Origin: Pollenia angustigena
Taxonomy: Eukaryota > Arthropoda > Insecta > Diptera > Polleniidae
Direction: 5' to 3'
Length of the DNA: 64,000 bases
Assembly (NCBI GenBank): GCA_930367215.1
Contig: OV884056.1
Location: 252,243,127 to 252,307,126, forward strand
This document shows, piece by piece, positions 56,291 to 64,000 of this stretch. Below the pieces are notes generated by a model. The model worked only from the letters and a program-made list of their open reading frames with translations. It did not search any database and was not told the DNA's origin. Position numbers and translations under genes: made by a program. Positions within the stretch are counted from its first letter, which is position 1. The number at the start of each line of letters is the position of its first letter.

Positions 56291-57200
56291 TCTGAATACG
56301 AGATAAAAAAGCTTTATGCAAATTTATACATGTAAAAAAGTAAATTTTTTTGTTTTTTTTTTTATTTTAAGATTCAAAACAACACAATGTCTAAAAATTG
56401 TCAACTTGTTTTATTGTTGTGGGCACTCTACCTCATTTTCGGACAAAAAAGCTAGTCATAAGAGTCATCTCAAATAAGCTGCAAAATAATGAGTTCTTTC
56501 TCTGATTGCATCTTTACGGCAAATTCAAATTTTAAGAATTTAGTTGTACATATTTATGTATTACGTGTATTTCACCAAGTTCAGTAATAATTAACTATCA
56601 GTTATAACTGCTTAAAACATTTTGTTAACTGAAAGTTAAAATAATAGCTGGTTTTAACTGAACTTGATAAAATTGGCCGAAAGCCTGCTATTTTAAGTGT
56701 TTTAATATTTTTAAAGAAATTTATAAGTATGTGTAGGGTATATAGCAATTCAATAATGCCAAATGCAAATTATTTAGCTTATTTTTATTTAACGTATTTT
56801 TCATTTTCAGCGCAATCATAGTTTGTCCACAGTAGGTGGGTTTTAAGCTCGCGCTTATAATGAATGTCCCACATATAAAAAAGTTTTACCCATTTTCATA
56901 TTGAAATTTTATTGTTTTTTTTTGCATTTTTGTGCTTTGTGTCAAAAATAAATTCTAGACTAATTTTTTTTAAACATTTTTTCAATTTTGTCAATATGGT
57001 TGGTTATATGCTGCTGCTGTTGCAAAAACAAAGAGGAAATAATTCGCAGACTTAAAACTACAAGCTAAACTATGTTGGACATCAGGGATGTAAAAGAAAA
57101 TTCTCAATTTGGTACCGAACATTAAGGAAAAGAATCGTACTCTGTCAAAAAAAAAAAATAAAAAAAATTTAAGATTTAAAGGTTAAAAAGATTTGTTAAC
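56291..57200. other. Gene-free AT-rich interval
   Basis: No supported feature. Confidence 0.4.
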
Positions 57201-57202
57201 TG

Positions 57203-57418
57203 AGCTACCTAAATAAGAGCGGCAAGCGTCTGTTTTATGTCAAAACTTTTCATTTTCATACAGTTTATACGAAACAAACCTTTAGAACGCGGATTTAACA
57301 CCACCCGGCTGGAAAATCTTATTTGATAGTTCGCTTGGTCGTTTTATTTTATTGAAAATATATTGGCAATAGAATTTGCATGTTTAACAAAACGTTTGCC
57401 GCTCTTGTTTAGGTAGCT
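57203..57418. mobile_element. Small TIR element, AGCTACCTAAA termini
   Basis: AGCTACCTAAATAAGAGCGG at the left and its near inverse at the right (30 bp, four mismatches), flanked by CTG on both sides. Same termini as 36380-36697. Non-coding, 216 bp. Confidence 0.65.
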
Positions 57419-57694
57419 CTGAACAAATTATTTATTTGATTCAATGAGTAATTTTATCAAAATTTCATTTTGCAAAATAGCACTTAATAAAACATATTTA
57501 ATAATGAAATAAATAAATACTTCTTCATATTCAATAAAAAAAAAAAGATTTGAATCAAAGTAAAGACAGCTTTTTTACAACTTTTGTCCATTTTTTACCT
57601 CTAGATCTCATTCGCTTAACAGTTTTAGTTAAATAATAATATCTTTAGTGTTAAAAAGAAACCAGCGAAATTCGAAAAGTTACTAGCTTCTTCC

Positions 57695-57756
57695 CCCACA
57701 ATAAATTTTAGTGTATTTATCAAAGAACAAAAATTAGGAATTTGGCACATCATAAT
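57695..57756 (-). mobile_element. Foldback family A, outer arm fragment
   Basis: CACAATAAATTTTAGTGTATTTATCAAAGAACAAAAATTAGGAATT-type text and a GCACATCATA end match the arm at 23140-23205. Confidence 0.5.
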
Positions 57757-57941
57757 TAATAAATAAATGATTAAAGATCCGATAAACATTTTATTTGATT
57801 TATTCAACATTTTAAACAGTTTATTTTAACAAATCACGTAAACATTTTGTTGAAAAAACTATTTTGGGCAACAACTTTTTTTATTGACTCAATAAACTTG
57901 GCTGTTGACTAAAATTACAATATTAAAGAAATTTTGTAATC

Positions 57942-58024
57942 TATATATCGTCGGTTGATTATTTAATTGTCGCATGTAATTTGTATCCACATACGACAAT
58001 TAAATAACCAACCGACGATATATA
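57942..58024. repeat. Near-perfect hairpin at the Helitron 5' end
   Basis: TATATATCGTCGGTTGATTA...TTGTCG and the inverse give 31-bp arms with one mismatch around a 21-base loop. It lies immediately after the Helitron TC. It is probably a mini-MITE with a TA-rich target. Confidence 0.8.
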
Positions 58025-58292
58025 AAAAAGTTGCATTGTGTTAGTAATTTGTGTTCTCTGCAATACGTGAACCGATTTTGTTTCTGCAAAGTTCACGTGG
58101 AAGGTTTTTATGTATTAACGGTCTTCAAATGTGTATTGGTTCATGAGTTCATGAGCCATTTTAGTGCATTCATTCCGAAACATGTATTTTTTTTTAATGG
58201 AAATTTTTAGAATTTAGCTGAATATTTTGAAAAACTGAAATTCAATTAGTTTGCTCCCTAACATAGCACAATAATATACATGCCATACATGG

Positions 58293-59023
58293 TTGAGTGA
58301 CAGAGCAATTTTAGCGGCAAAGAACAAAGATGTTTGTGAATTAAATATGGCTATACAATCAAAGATTCCTGGCGAATTGGTTTCGTACGAGTCTGTGGAT
58401 ACTGTTACCAATGTAGAAGATGTTGTGAATTATCCAACAGAATTTTTGAATTCGTTGGATTTACCAGGATTGCCTCCGCATAATCTCCAATTGAAAGTTG
58501 GAGTCACTATTATTATGGCTTATGTGATTGAAGCTACTATTTTACCTGGAAAATTCAAAGGCGAAGATGTATTTATTCCACACATCCCAATGATATGCCA
58601 TTTGAATTCAAACGACTTCAGTTTCCTGTTCGGCTTGGGTTTGCGGTTACTATGAATAAGGCGCAAGGCCAATCATTAGGAATTTGTGGAGTGAATTTAG
58701 AGCAGTGATAACCAAGCCCCGAACTAACCAAGCCCCGCACGCACGCACACAAAGATATTATGTACTTGGGTGCGGTCGCAGAGACTGATGATAGCCTGAT
58801 GTTTTGAAACGAACAAAGTTGTTGTATACATGTGAATTGCCGACCGTGTCTGTATGAAAAATACGATTATTGACTTACTCGCTAGCCTATGGAGTGGTTA
58901 TCACTGATTTAGAGTATCCAGCTATCTCACATGGACAGTTGTATGTAGGCTGTTCGCGCGTTGGCAAACCATCGGTTTTGTATATTTACACCGAAAATGG
59001 AAAAACAAGAAATGTTGTGTACT
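58293..59023 (+). pseudogene. Helitron helicase C-terminal fragment, broken
   Basis: The first frame (58293-58655) has AILAAKNKDVCELNMAIQ, NYPTEFLNSLDLPGLPPHNL and GKFKGEDVFIPHIPMI, as in Helitron Pif1-type helicases. About 20 residues between LKVG and VIEATI are missing, and a small deletion shifts the frame after PMI. Another frame continues MPFEFKRLQFPVRLGFAV, TMNKAQGQSLGICGVNLE. A hAT MITE then interrupts, after which YPAISHGQLYVGCSRVGKPS and RNVVY with a stop follow. No Walker motifs remain. Confidence 0.85.
58703..58906. mobile_element. hAT-type MITE inside the helicase gene
   Basis: CAGTGATAACCA at the left and TGGTTATCACTG at the right are perfect inverses; ATTTAGAG flanks both sides (58695-58702, 58907-58914), an exact 8-bp duplication. 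The helicase reading resumes across it. 204 bp, with AACCAAGCCCC twice near the left end. Confidence 0.9.
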
Positions 59024-59126
59024 AACAGAGCATTACAATAAAAACAATTTATCACTGATTTAAATGAATTCGAATTGATTTCTTATTTTCTCTTTTGCAC
59101 TACGAAGTGTGCAGGGGTTCGCTAGT

Positions 59127-59729
59127 CAAAATATGAAAATTATTTTTTTCTTTGAATGTATTATGTACATTAGGGGAAGTTCTTTTTGCAATTTTAGCGA
59201 ATATCAAATTCTTCATCGCATAGCCGTATAGACCATGAAAAAGTATTAAGAAATTATGTATTCATTTTTGGCGATCGTGAAAAAAGTTTCCGCACCAAAC
59301 GCGATAAAGTTCTGAATTTCAATTTTTCTCCTTAGTATAAAAAATTAACATTTAATAACAAAATTTTATGTATTTTCTAATAATATCATGAATATAACAA
59401 GATCTTACCATTTGTACGGAAGAAGGGCGCAAAAAAATCGCGATATTATGACTCTATTTCGCGGTTTTTTTTAATAAACTAAATTTTAATGGCAAATGAT
59501 AGATGTTGTGATAGATGAGTTGTTTGGCGGATATTATATGAAACAGTAATAATTTTCAGCCAGCTATTAAAGTTGCACAAGAGGATCTTTAGAAATTGCA
59601 TTTGGTGCGGAAACTTTTTGGCCAAAATGGCCTAAAAAAATTATTTTCATAATCAATACTAAATTGCCCATCGCGTGGTGGGTGGAGAAATTTTGTCCAA
59701 AAAAACCCATAACCGTAATGTACATAGTA
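59127..59729. other. Gene-free interval
   Basis: AT-rich; the minus-strand 107-codon frame at 59567 lacks a family motif. Confidence 0.35.
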
Positions 59730-60389
59730 TATACATTAGGGTGGCACTGTAGTGTATGAAAGAAATTTTGTTGCTGAATTTTTAAGAAGCCCAGGTGGAA
59801 TATTGTGCTAATCGGTCTAGACAATAAATATAAAAAGTTTGAGCGAAATCGGAGAAGTTTAAGTGATGCCCCAAACAGGTCAAAGGTCAAATTTCAGTAA
59901 GTTCCATATTTTCATTAAGTATTTATATAGAATTTTGGCTGGTTCTTCCTGGCTCGGCGTGAAATTTGTAAAATTATTCCTTCGTGTGATAAGAATATTC
60001 AGAAAAACTTTTGAAAAAATTAATCCTCCCTTGTCCTGTGGATCAAACAAACCAAGGTTTTATATGTGTTACAATCAGTTTGTTTTAAATAAGCTGAAAT
60101 ACGTTAATAAACTTTTTGTGAAAAAAGCATCAACCCTTCACTCTTGTTGAAGACAAAATGACACATATTGCATATTGAACTGAATATGAATTAAACAATT
60201 TTCTCATAAAGCATTGTTTGCTAATGCAAATATTAAAAGCATTATTATAATATTATAAGCATGTAATTTGCTAAATTAATAAATTATATCATTTTAAGGA
60301 TATTTAAGTAATCATCGCTTTTTAAATTTCAAAAAACAAGTTTGTGTTAAATCCTGAAATGAGTTAGAAATACAACAAAATTTGTATTA

Positions 60390-61780
60390 CTTTGAATAGA
60401 TGTTTCCTCTGATCCTCATCTTTGCTGATTTTGTCATGGTAATCTTGCATAGCTTAATTCCTCTTTCGGTGCAGTCGTTTTTTATTTTTAAGTTCCCAAT
60501 TATATATTTTGCCTTTCGATATTCCATAAACTTGGCTCTATTTTTAAAAAAATCTGTAGAAATTTTAAAAGTTGGCTAGTATTCTTTGAGAACAATTCAT
60601 CCTGAATTAATAAGTTTTTTCGGAATTTCTTCATCTTCATCCAGATTATCTTCTGAGACATTAACTTCCATCTTCGTAACCGACTTGGCTTTAGTTTAAA
60701 AATCTATTCTATCATCGTAAAAGGAAAAACCTACACATTCTTCATTCAAATAGTAAAGATGGTTAAGAATATTTGTTATTGCTTTATCTGCCATATTTTA
60801 GTTAATTTTTTGTAATTTTCCAAATTTCTCAAGAATTCAATGTCGTTTAAAGGAGCTTGGTCTGCTTTATCAGCATTAAACTAGAATTGCGAATAGCACT
60901 TAACAACAAATCCAGCAGCTTCGATTAAACCTTAAACTTCAATTTCGATTAATGCAGGAAATTGTTTTCGAAAAATAAGTATTTTCAAATAATAAATGGC
61001 CTTTGTCATCCATCTGGCTAAATGCGTAGCTCCAGGTTTCGTAAATTAAATGCCTTTTGGCGGACTTCCTCCTAAGAATATCATTATTATATTACACAGG
61101 CCAACACTCAATTTGCTTCTTTGAATCTATCATCTGATTCTAGTTAATTTGGGTGCGCTGAATTTAAAACTGTAATCTGTTTGTCTGTATCAGCTCTAGT
61201 TTTGATATAGCTTTTTTATACCCTCCACTTATGACCTCCAATTACCAATTACCTAAAATTTTTTTTCCAAAAATTTTTTTTTTTATCCAAATTTTTTATT
61301 TACTGTTATAGTTATTGCCAAAAAAAAATTCCCAAATTTGTTTAAGTGTTTTTTTTTTATTTTAATAAATCTGTATGAAACAGTTTAACTTCTTTTTATT
61401 TTTTTTAAATTCCTATGGAAAAGTTTTACTTTTTAAATACTTAAAAAAATTTGAGAATTTTTTATTTTTTTGGCAATAACTATAACAGTAAATTAAAAAT
61501 TTTGATAAAAAAAAAATGTAGAAAAAAAAATTTTGGGTAATTGGTAATTGGAGGGCATAAATACCCAAATTAACTAGAATCAGTTGATAAATTCAAAGAA
61601 GCAAAAATCTTTTTAATTTTGTCGGGCTGTGTTATTATCAGTTCTATAAATTCTTTAAAGTCATTGCGTGGAAAGTTTTCTAATAGTTTCTCTTTTGCAA
61701 ATCTTAAAATATTATCTCCATTACCATCTAAAATTTCATTGAATTTTGAATATGACATTACTGTCAAAAAACCATCCTGT
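60390..61780 (-). pseudogene. Transposase-like remnant of the 59736 element
   Basis: Minus-strand pieces in order: SKFNEILDGNGDNILRFAKE and LENFPRNDFKEFIELI (61570-61767), then after a nested hairpin FLGGSPPKGI, a stop, FTKPGATHLARWMTKAIYYL (about 60985-61080), QAPLNDIEFLRN (about 60845) and LNHLYYLNEECVGFSFYDD (about 60735). Stops and shifts separate them. This text recalls a family of repeated proteins in insects and cnidarians whose name I cannot give with certainty. Its place inside matching TIRs argues that it is the element's own transposase. Confidence 0.55.
61113..61607. mobile_element. Nested foldback with long stem
   Basis: Outer arms 61113-61154 and 61563-61607 (TGCTTCTTTGAAT...TAGTTAATTTGGGT) and inner arms about 61233-61345 and 61447-61556 (CCTCCAATTACCAATTACC, TTTACTGTTATAGTTATTGC) are inverse. 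It separates the ...EFIELI and ...FLGGSPP parts of the host transposase. Confidence 0.7.
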
Positions 61781-62299
61781 GACTTTTTGCTAGTTTTAAA
61801 TAATTTTCATCAATGTTTGCAGAGCATTGCACTTAATTATGTAATTTACCCATTATTAAAAATAAAAAAATTAGCATTCATTTTAACCCAATAAAAAACG
61901 AGCTAATATTCTTAAATTTGTTTAAAGAACTTATATTTCAGAACAAAACTTGCTGAATATAAAGTTTTGTATGCGTTTAAGAAATCGTGTAATTTTGCCC
62001 CTTATAAACTCAGAAGGGTTAATTTTTACAAAAAATATTCACAAAATATTCTAACCACCCTTCATAAAATTAATGAAAAATTTTCGTGCCAATCCAAGAA
62101 AATTCCTAATGAAAATATAGAATTCACTTAAATTTGACTTTTGACCTCTTTGGGGCAGCACTTAAAGTAGTCCGATATTGCTGAAATTTTTAGCAGTTAT
62201 ATTTTAGCCCAATCGGCACAATATTCCGCCTGGGCATTTGCGAAAATCGAAAGTTGAAATTTCGGTGCCACCCTAATATACATATTATTATTATAGAAT

Positions 62300-62890
62300 T
62301 AAGTATGTGTGAAATAAAATATCGGTCAAATGCTTGGCACGGCTTCAGTGGCAAAAATTAGTTTCAATGTCGTTAATGTGCCAAATTATCTCATTCTTTA
62401 GCTTTTGAATTGTTCTTGGCTTATTTTTCTTTTAAATATCCCGACCAATTAACATGGCCACAGCGTAAGATGACACGGCTATTGCATTTTTCGGCCTAAA
62501 GAGCCATTGTTTCGTTAGCTGTGTGGAAAGTGACACCTTCCGGCTTGAAGCAAATATCATCCACGTCCATATTCTCAATTTCTGGCCGTAAGAAATTCGT
62601 AATAACCATCGAGCTATAACCCCATTCACGATAACTGCTTGGCCGACCTCATTTTTGAAGAAGTACGGCCCGCTGACGCCACCCGGACTGGGCGAGCATG
62701 TTCAGGTGTTTTCACATTTCCCACTAAGCCGATTTGCTGAAACTTGGGCCCGGTTCTCGCGATTGTGGACACACTTGGTCGATAATGCCGACCAAAAAAA
62801 TCACAAAGTGCACGAAATGCATTTTGATTCCAACGCTCAATCAACAATCTTAACGCGCTGCTTAATTTTGCACCTCTGCATGGTTGAATT
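62300..62890 (-). pseudogene. Mariner-type transposase with internal deletion
   Basis: The start ATG is probably at 62879-62881 (MQRCKIKQRVKIV). LIERWNQNAFRALCDFFGRH, RPSVSTIARTGPKFQQ and VKTPEHARPVR (N-terminal DNA-binding region) follow. At about 62692 the sequence jumps to GGVSGPYFFKNEVGQAVIVNG in another frame, so the first catalytic region is lost. ITNFLRPEIENMDVDDICFK, PEGVTFHTANETMAL (QDG has become PEG, no Asp), HVNWSGYLKEK and a tail like 39424-39790 end it. The CDLTP block is deleted. Confidence 0.8.
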
Positions 62891-63008
62891 TTTCACACCT
62901 TGAAATAAAGTAATGTCAAATTAAGTTGGACATAAAGCTTTGTTCACAATAGGCAGCAACATTTTCACTGGTGTTCATAAAAGAAATACCATTTTTTTTG
63001 CGACCACA

Positions 63009-63137
63009 CACATTTTATATAAAAAAAAACCGTTTGAAGATGTAGAGAATATTTCTATAAGAGATGTTGACAAAAGTGAAAAATTCACATTTGAGGAAAT
63101 TTTTAATGCAGCAATAAGTAAAGAATTCCAAGCATAG
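63009..63137 (+). other. Unassigned exon-like open stretch
   Basis: Reads KKKPFEDVENISIRDVDKSE, then KFTFEEIFNAAISKEFQA and a stop; charged and not low complexity. A GTAAAG donor-like site lies within it (about 63118). I do not recognise a family. It may be a host exon or the edge of a transposon gene. Confidence 0.25.
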
Positions 63138-63166
63138 AAAATGTGCTTCTTTAAATAACACTACCT

Positions 63167-63262
63167 GACAAAATTTCAACAAAGTCTTGACCAAATGAAT
63201 CTGACAGCTAACCTTTATGTACAATTTTCCGCTGAATCCGAAAATGAAATCAGAATTCAATG
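63167..63262 (+). repeat. Third copy of the inverted-duplication module
   Basis: GACCAAATGAATCTGACAGC and TTATGTACAATTTTCCGCTG match, on the opposite strand, 63690-63770 in the right arm of the 63276 duplication. Confidence 0.6.
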
Positions 63263-63275
63263 AACACCCTTGTTT

Positions 63276-63976
63276 AAACACCATTTTAGGCCTTAAAGAT
63301 CGTATTTCAAAATCTCCCATCTGATACCACAGCACAAAACATTTCTCGCACAGTAAAATTCATGAAACATTTCATTTGGTGCTCAGTGGGTGTGAGTTGT
63401 TGAAATTTTCATTTCATTAGAATAAGGAATGTAAAACTTTTTACAAAAAATAAAACTTGTAATTAATTTTTCGATAAATCCGAATGTGAAGTCAGAATTG
63501 TCAAAAGTAGAACAGTTTTTGAGAAATTCTAAAATAACCGTTGTTTGTGTTTTTAAAAATACAAAATACGAGAAATACATAATCCGCTTAAAATGTTTGA
63601 AGATATTTGCATTTCAGTCACATCACCTGTTTTAAAAACACAAACAACGGTTATTTTGGAATTTCTCAAACATTTCTCGACAGTTCTGACTTCACATTCG
63701 AATTCATCGGAAAATTTTACATAAAGATTTGGTGTCAAATTCATTTGGTCAAAAAACTGTCACGTAGTGTAATTAATTACAAGTTTTATTATTTGTAATA
63801 AGTTTTGATTTCCTTATTCAACTGAAATGAAAATTTCAACAACTCACACCCACTGATCACCAAAAGCATATCCTTGAAATGCTTCATGAATTTTACTGTG
63901 CGAGAAATAATTTGTGCTGTGGTTTAAGATGGGAGATGTTGAAATACGATCTTAAATGCCTAAAATGGTGTATAAA
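63276..63976. repeat. Long inverted duplication reaching the window edge
   Basis: The left arm 63276-63560 and the right arm 63630-63976 are inverse. Shared strings include TACACCATTTTAGGC-type ends, TTTCTCGCACAGTAAAATTC, CAGTGGGTGTGAGTTGTTGA, CGAATGTGAAGTCAGAA and AAAATAACCGTTGTTTGTGT. The right arm has about 60 bp more (GACCAAATGAATTTGACACC). The spacer is about 70 bp. In the inward direction both arms keep VEKCLRNSKITVVCVFK-like readings. Confidence 0.8.
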
Positions 63977-64000
63977 CGCCATAAAAGAAAGAAATGTTTT

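Larger units (their letters stand above)
57940..59125 (+). mobile_element. Helitron with helicase fragment
   Basis: TC (57940-57941) after an A, then TATATA, and a 3' end CACT-ACGA-AGTG hairpin at 59098-59109 with CTAG at 59122-59125 before a T. 5' text after the inserted hairpin (TATAAAAAAGTTGCATTG, ACGTGAACCGATTTTG) fits other Helitron 5' ends. It carries part of the helicase gene. Its 3' hairpin differs from that of 25182 and 30942, so it is a second family. Confidence 0.75.
59736..62276 (-). mobile_element. 2.5 kb TIR transposon with decayed transposase
   Basis: TTAGGGTGGCAC at the left and GTGCCACCCTAA at the right, with imperfect similarity continuing for about 150-190 bp (AGGCGGAATATTGTGC, CCCCAAAGAGGTCAAA-type text on both arms). 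TATACA flanks both ends (59730-59735, 62277-62282). The interior has a minus-strand protein remnant and a nested hairpin. The 6-bp duplication does not point to one superfamily. Confidence 0.75.

Noticed and set aside
57942..58024. microRNA precursor
   Set aside because: The near-perfect 31-bp stem has the right size, but its place at a Helitron 5' end and TATA-rich tips fit a mini-MITE better. Small-RNA data would decide.

Overview
This 64 kb window looks like repeat-packed, AT-rich DNA from a higher fly (a calyptrate/muscoid dipteran is my best guess). The main reason is a diverged interspersed repeat, in both orientations, with the signature seen in fly intergenic DNA: a TATACCCTCCACC start, a block reading like 'pyrimidine-pyrimidine-GTC' cluster repeats, CCATATAAACCC, and an end with CCGAATATAGCACTCTAACTTG. 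There are no bacterial genes, rRNAs, functional tRNAs or CRISPR arrays, and I find no host gene I can defend. Every recognisable protein-coding stretch is a broken transposon gene.

Layout from left to right. 1-8.5 kb: dipteran repeat, several inverted-repeat elements, a tRNA-derived SINE and a decayed LINE 3' end with RNase H. 8.7-14.4 kb: three elements in a row, each with an 8-bp target duplication (a foldback-type element with a GC-rich inverted array, then two hAT-type elements). 15-25 kb: a PIF-type MITE, a piggyBac element, a long-TIR foldback family, and a Helitron carrying a MITE at its 5' end and a minisatellite. 26-32 kb: two nearly identical SINE-containing blocks in tandem (459 of 460 bases), a hAT element with a telomere-like terminal motif, and a Helitron 3' end with helicase remnant. 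32-43 kb: mariner pseudogenes, a LINE reverse transcriptase with a mutated catalytic box, a hAT C-terminal domain, MITEs and a pogo-like element. 44-50 kb: foldback relatives and AT-rich DNA; one MITE has another MITE inserted in it and its empty site is visible in a sister copy. 50.9-54.1 kb: a Tc1 element split by a piggyBac derivative and loaded with a seven-unit array of exactly 153 bp period. 54-64 kb: PIF-type MITEs, a second Helitron with a hAT MITE in its helicase gene, a 2.5 kb TIR transposon with a decayed transposase, a deleted mariner, and a long inverted duplication that runs to the window edge.

The sequences do not cooperate as a pathway. They form a stratigraphy: nested insertions, target duplications and empty sites let the relative order of many transposition events be read directly. 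The most unusual structures are the exact 153-bp array (52772-53842), the foldback element (8711-10021), the palindromes sitting at the same position in two different Helitron 5' ends (23837-24222 and 57942-58024), and the inverted duplication at 63276-63976.
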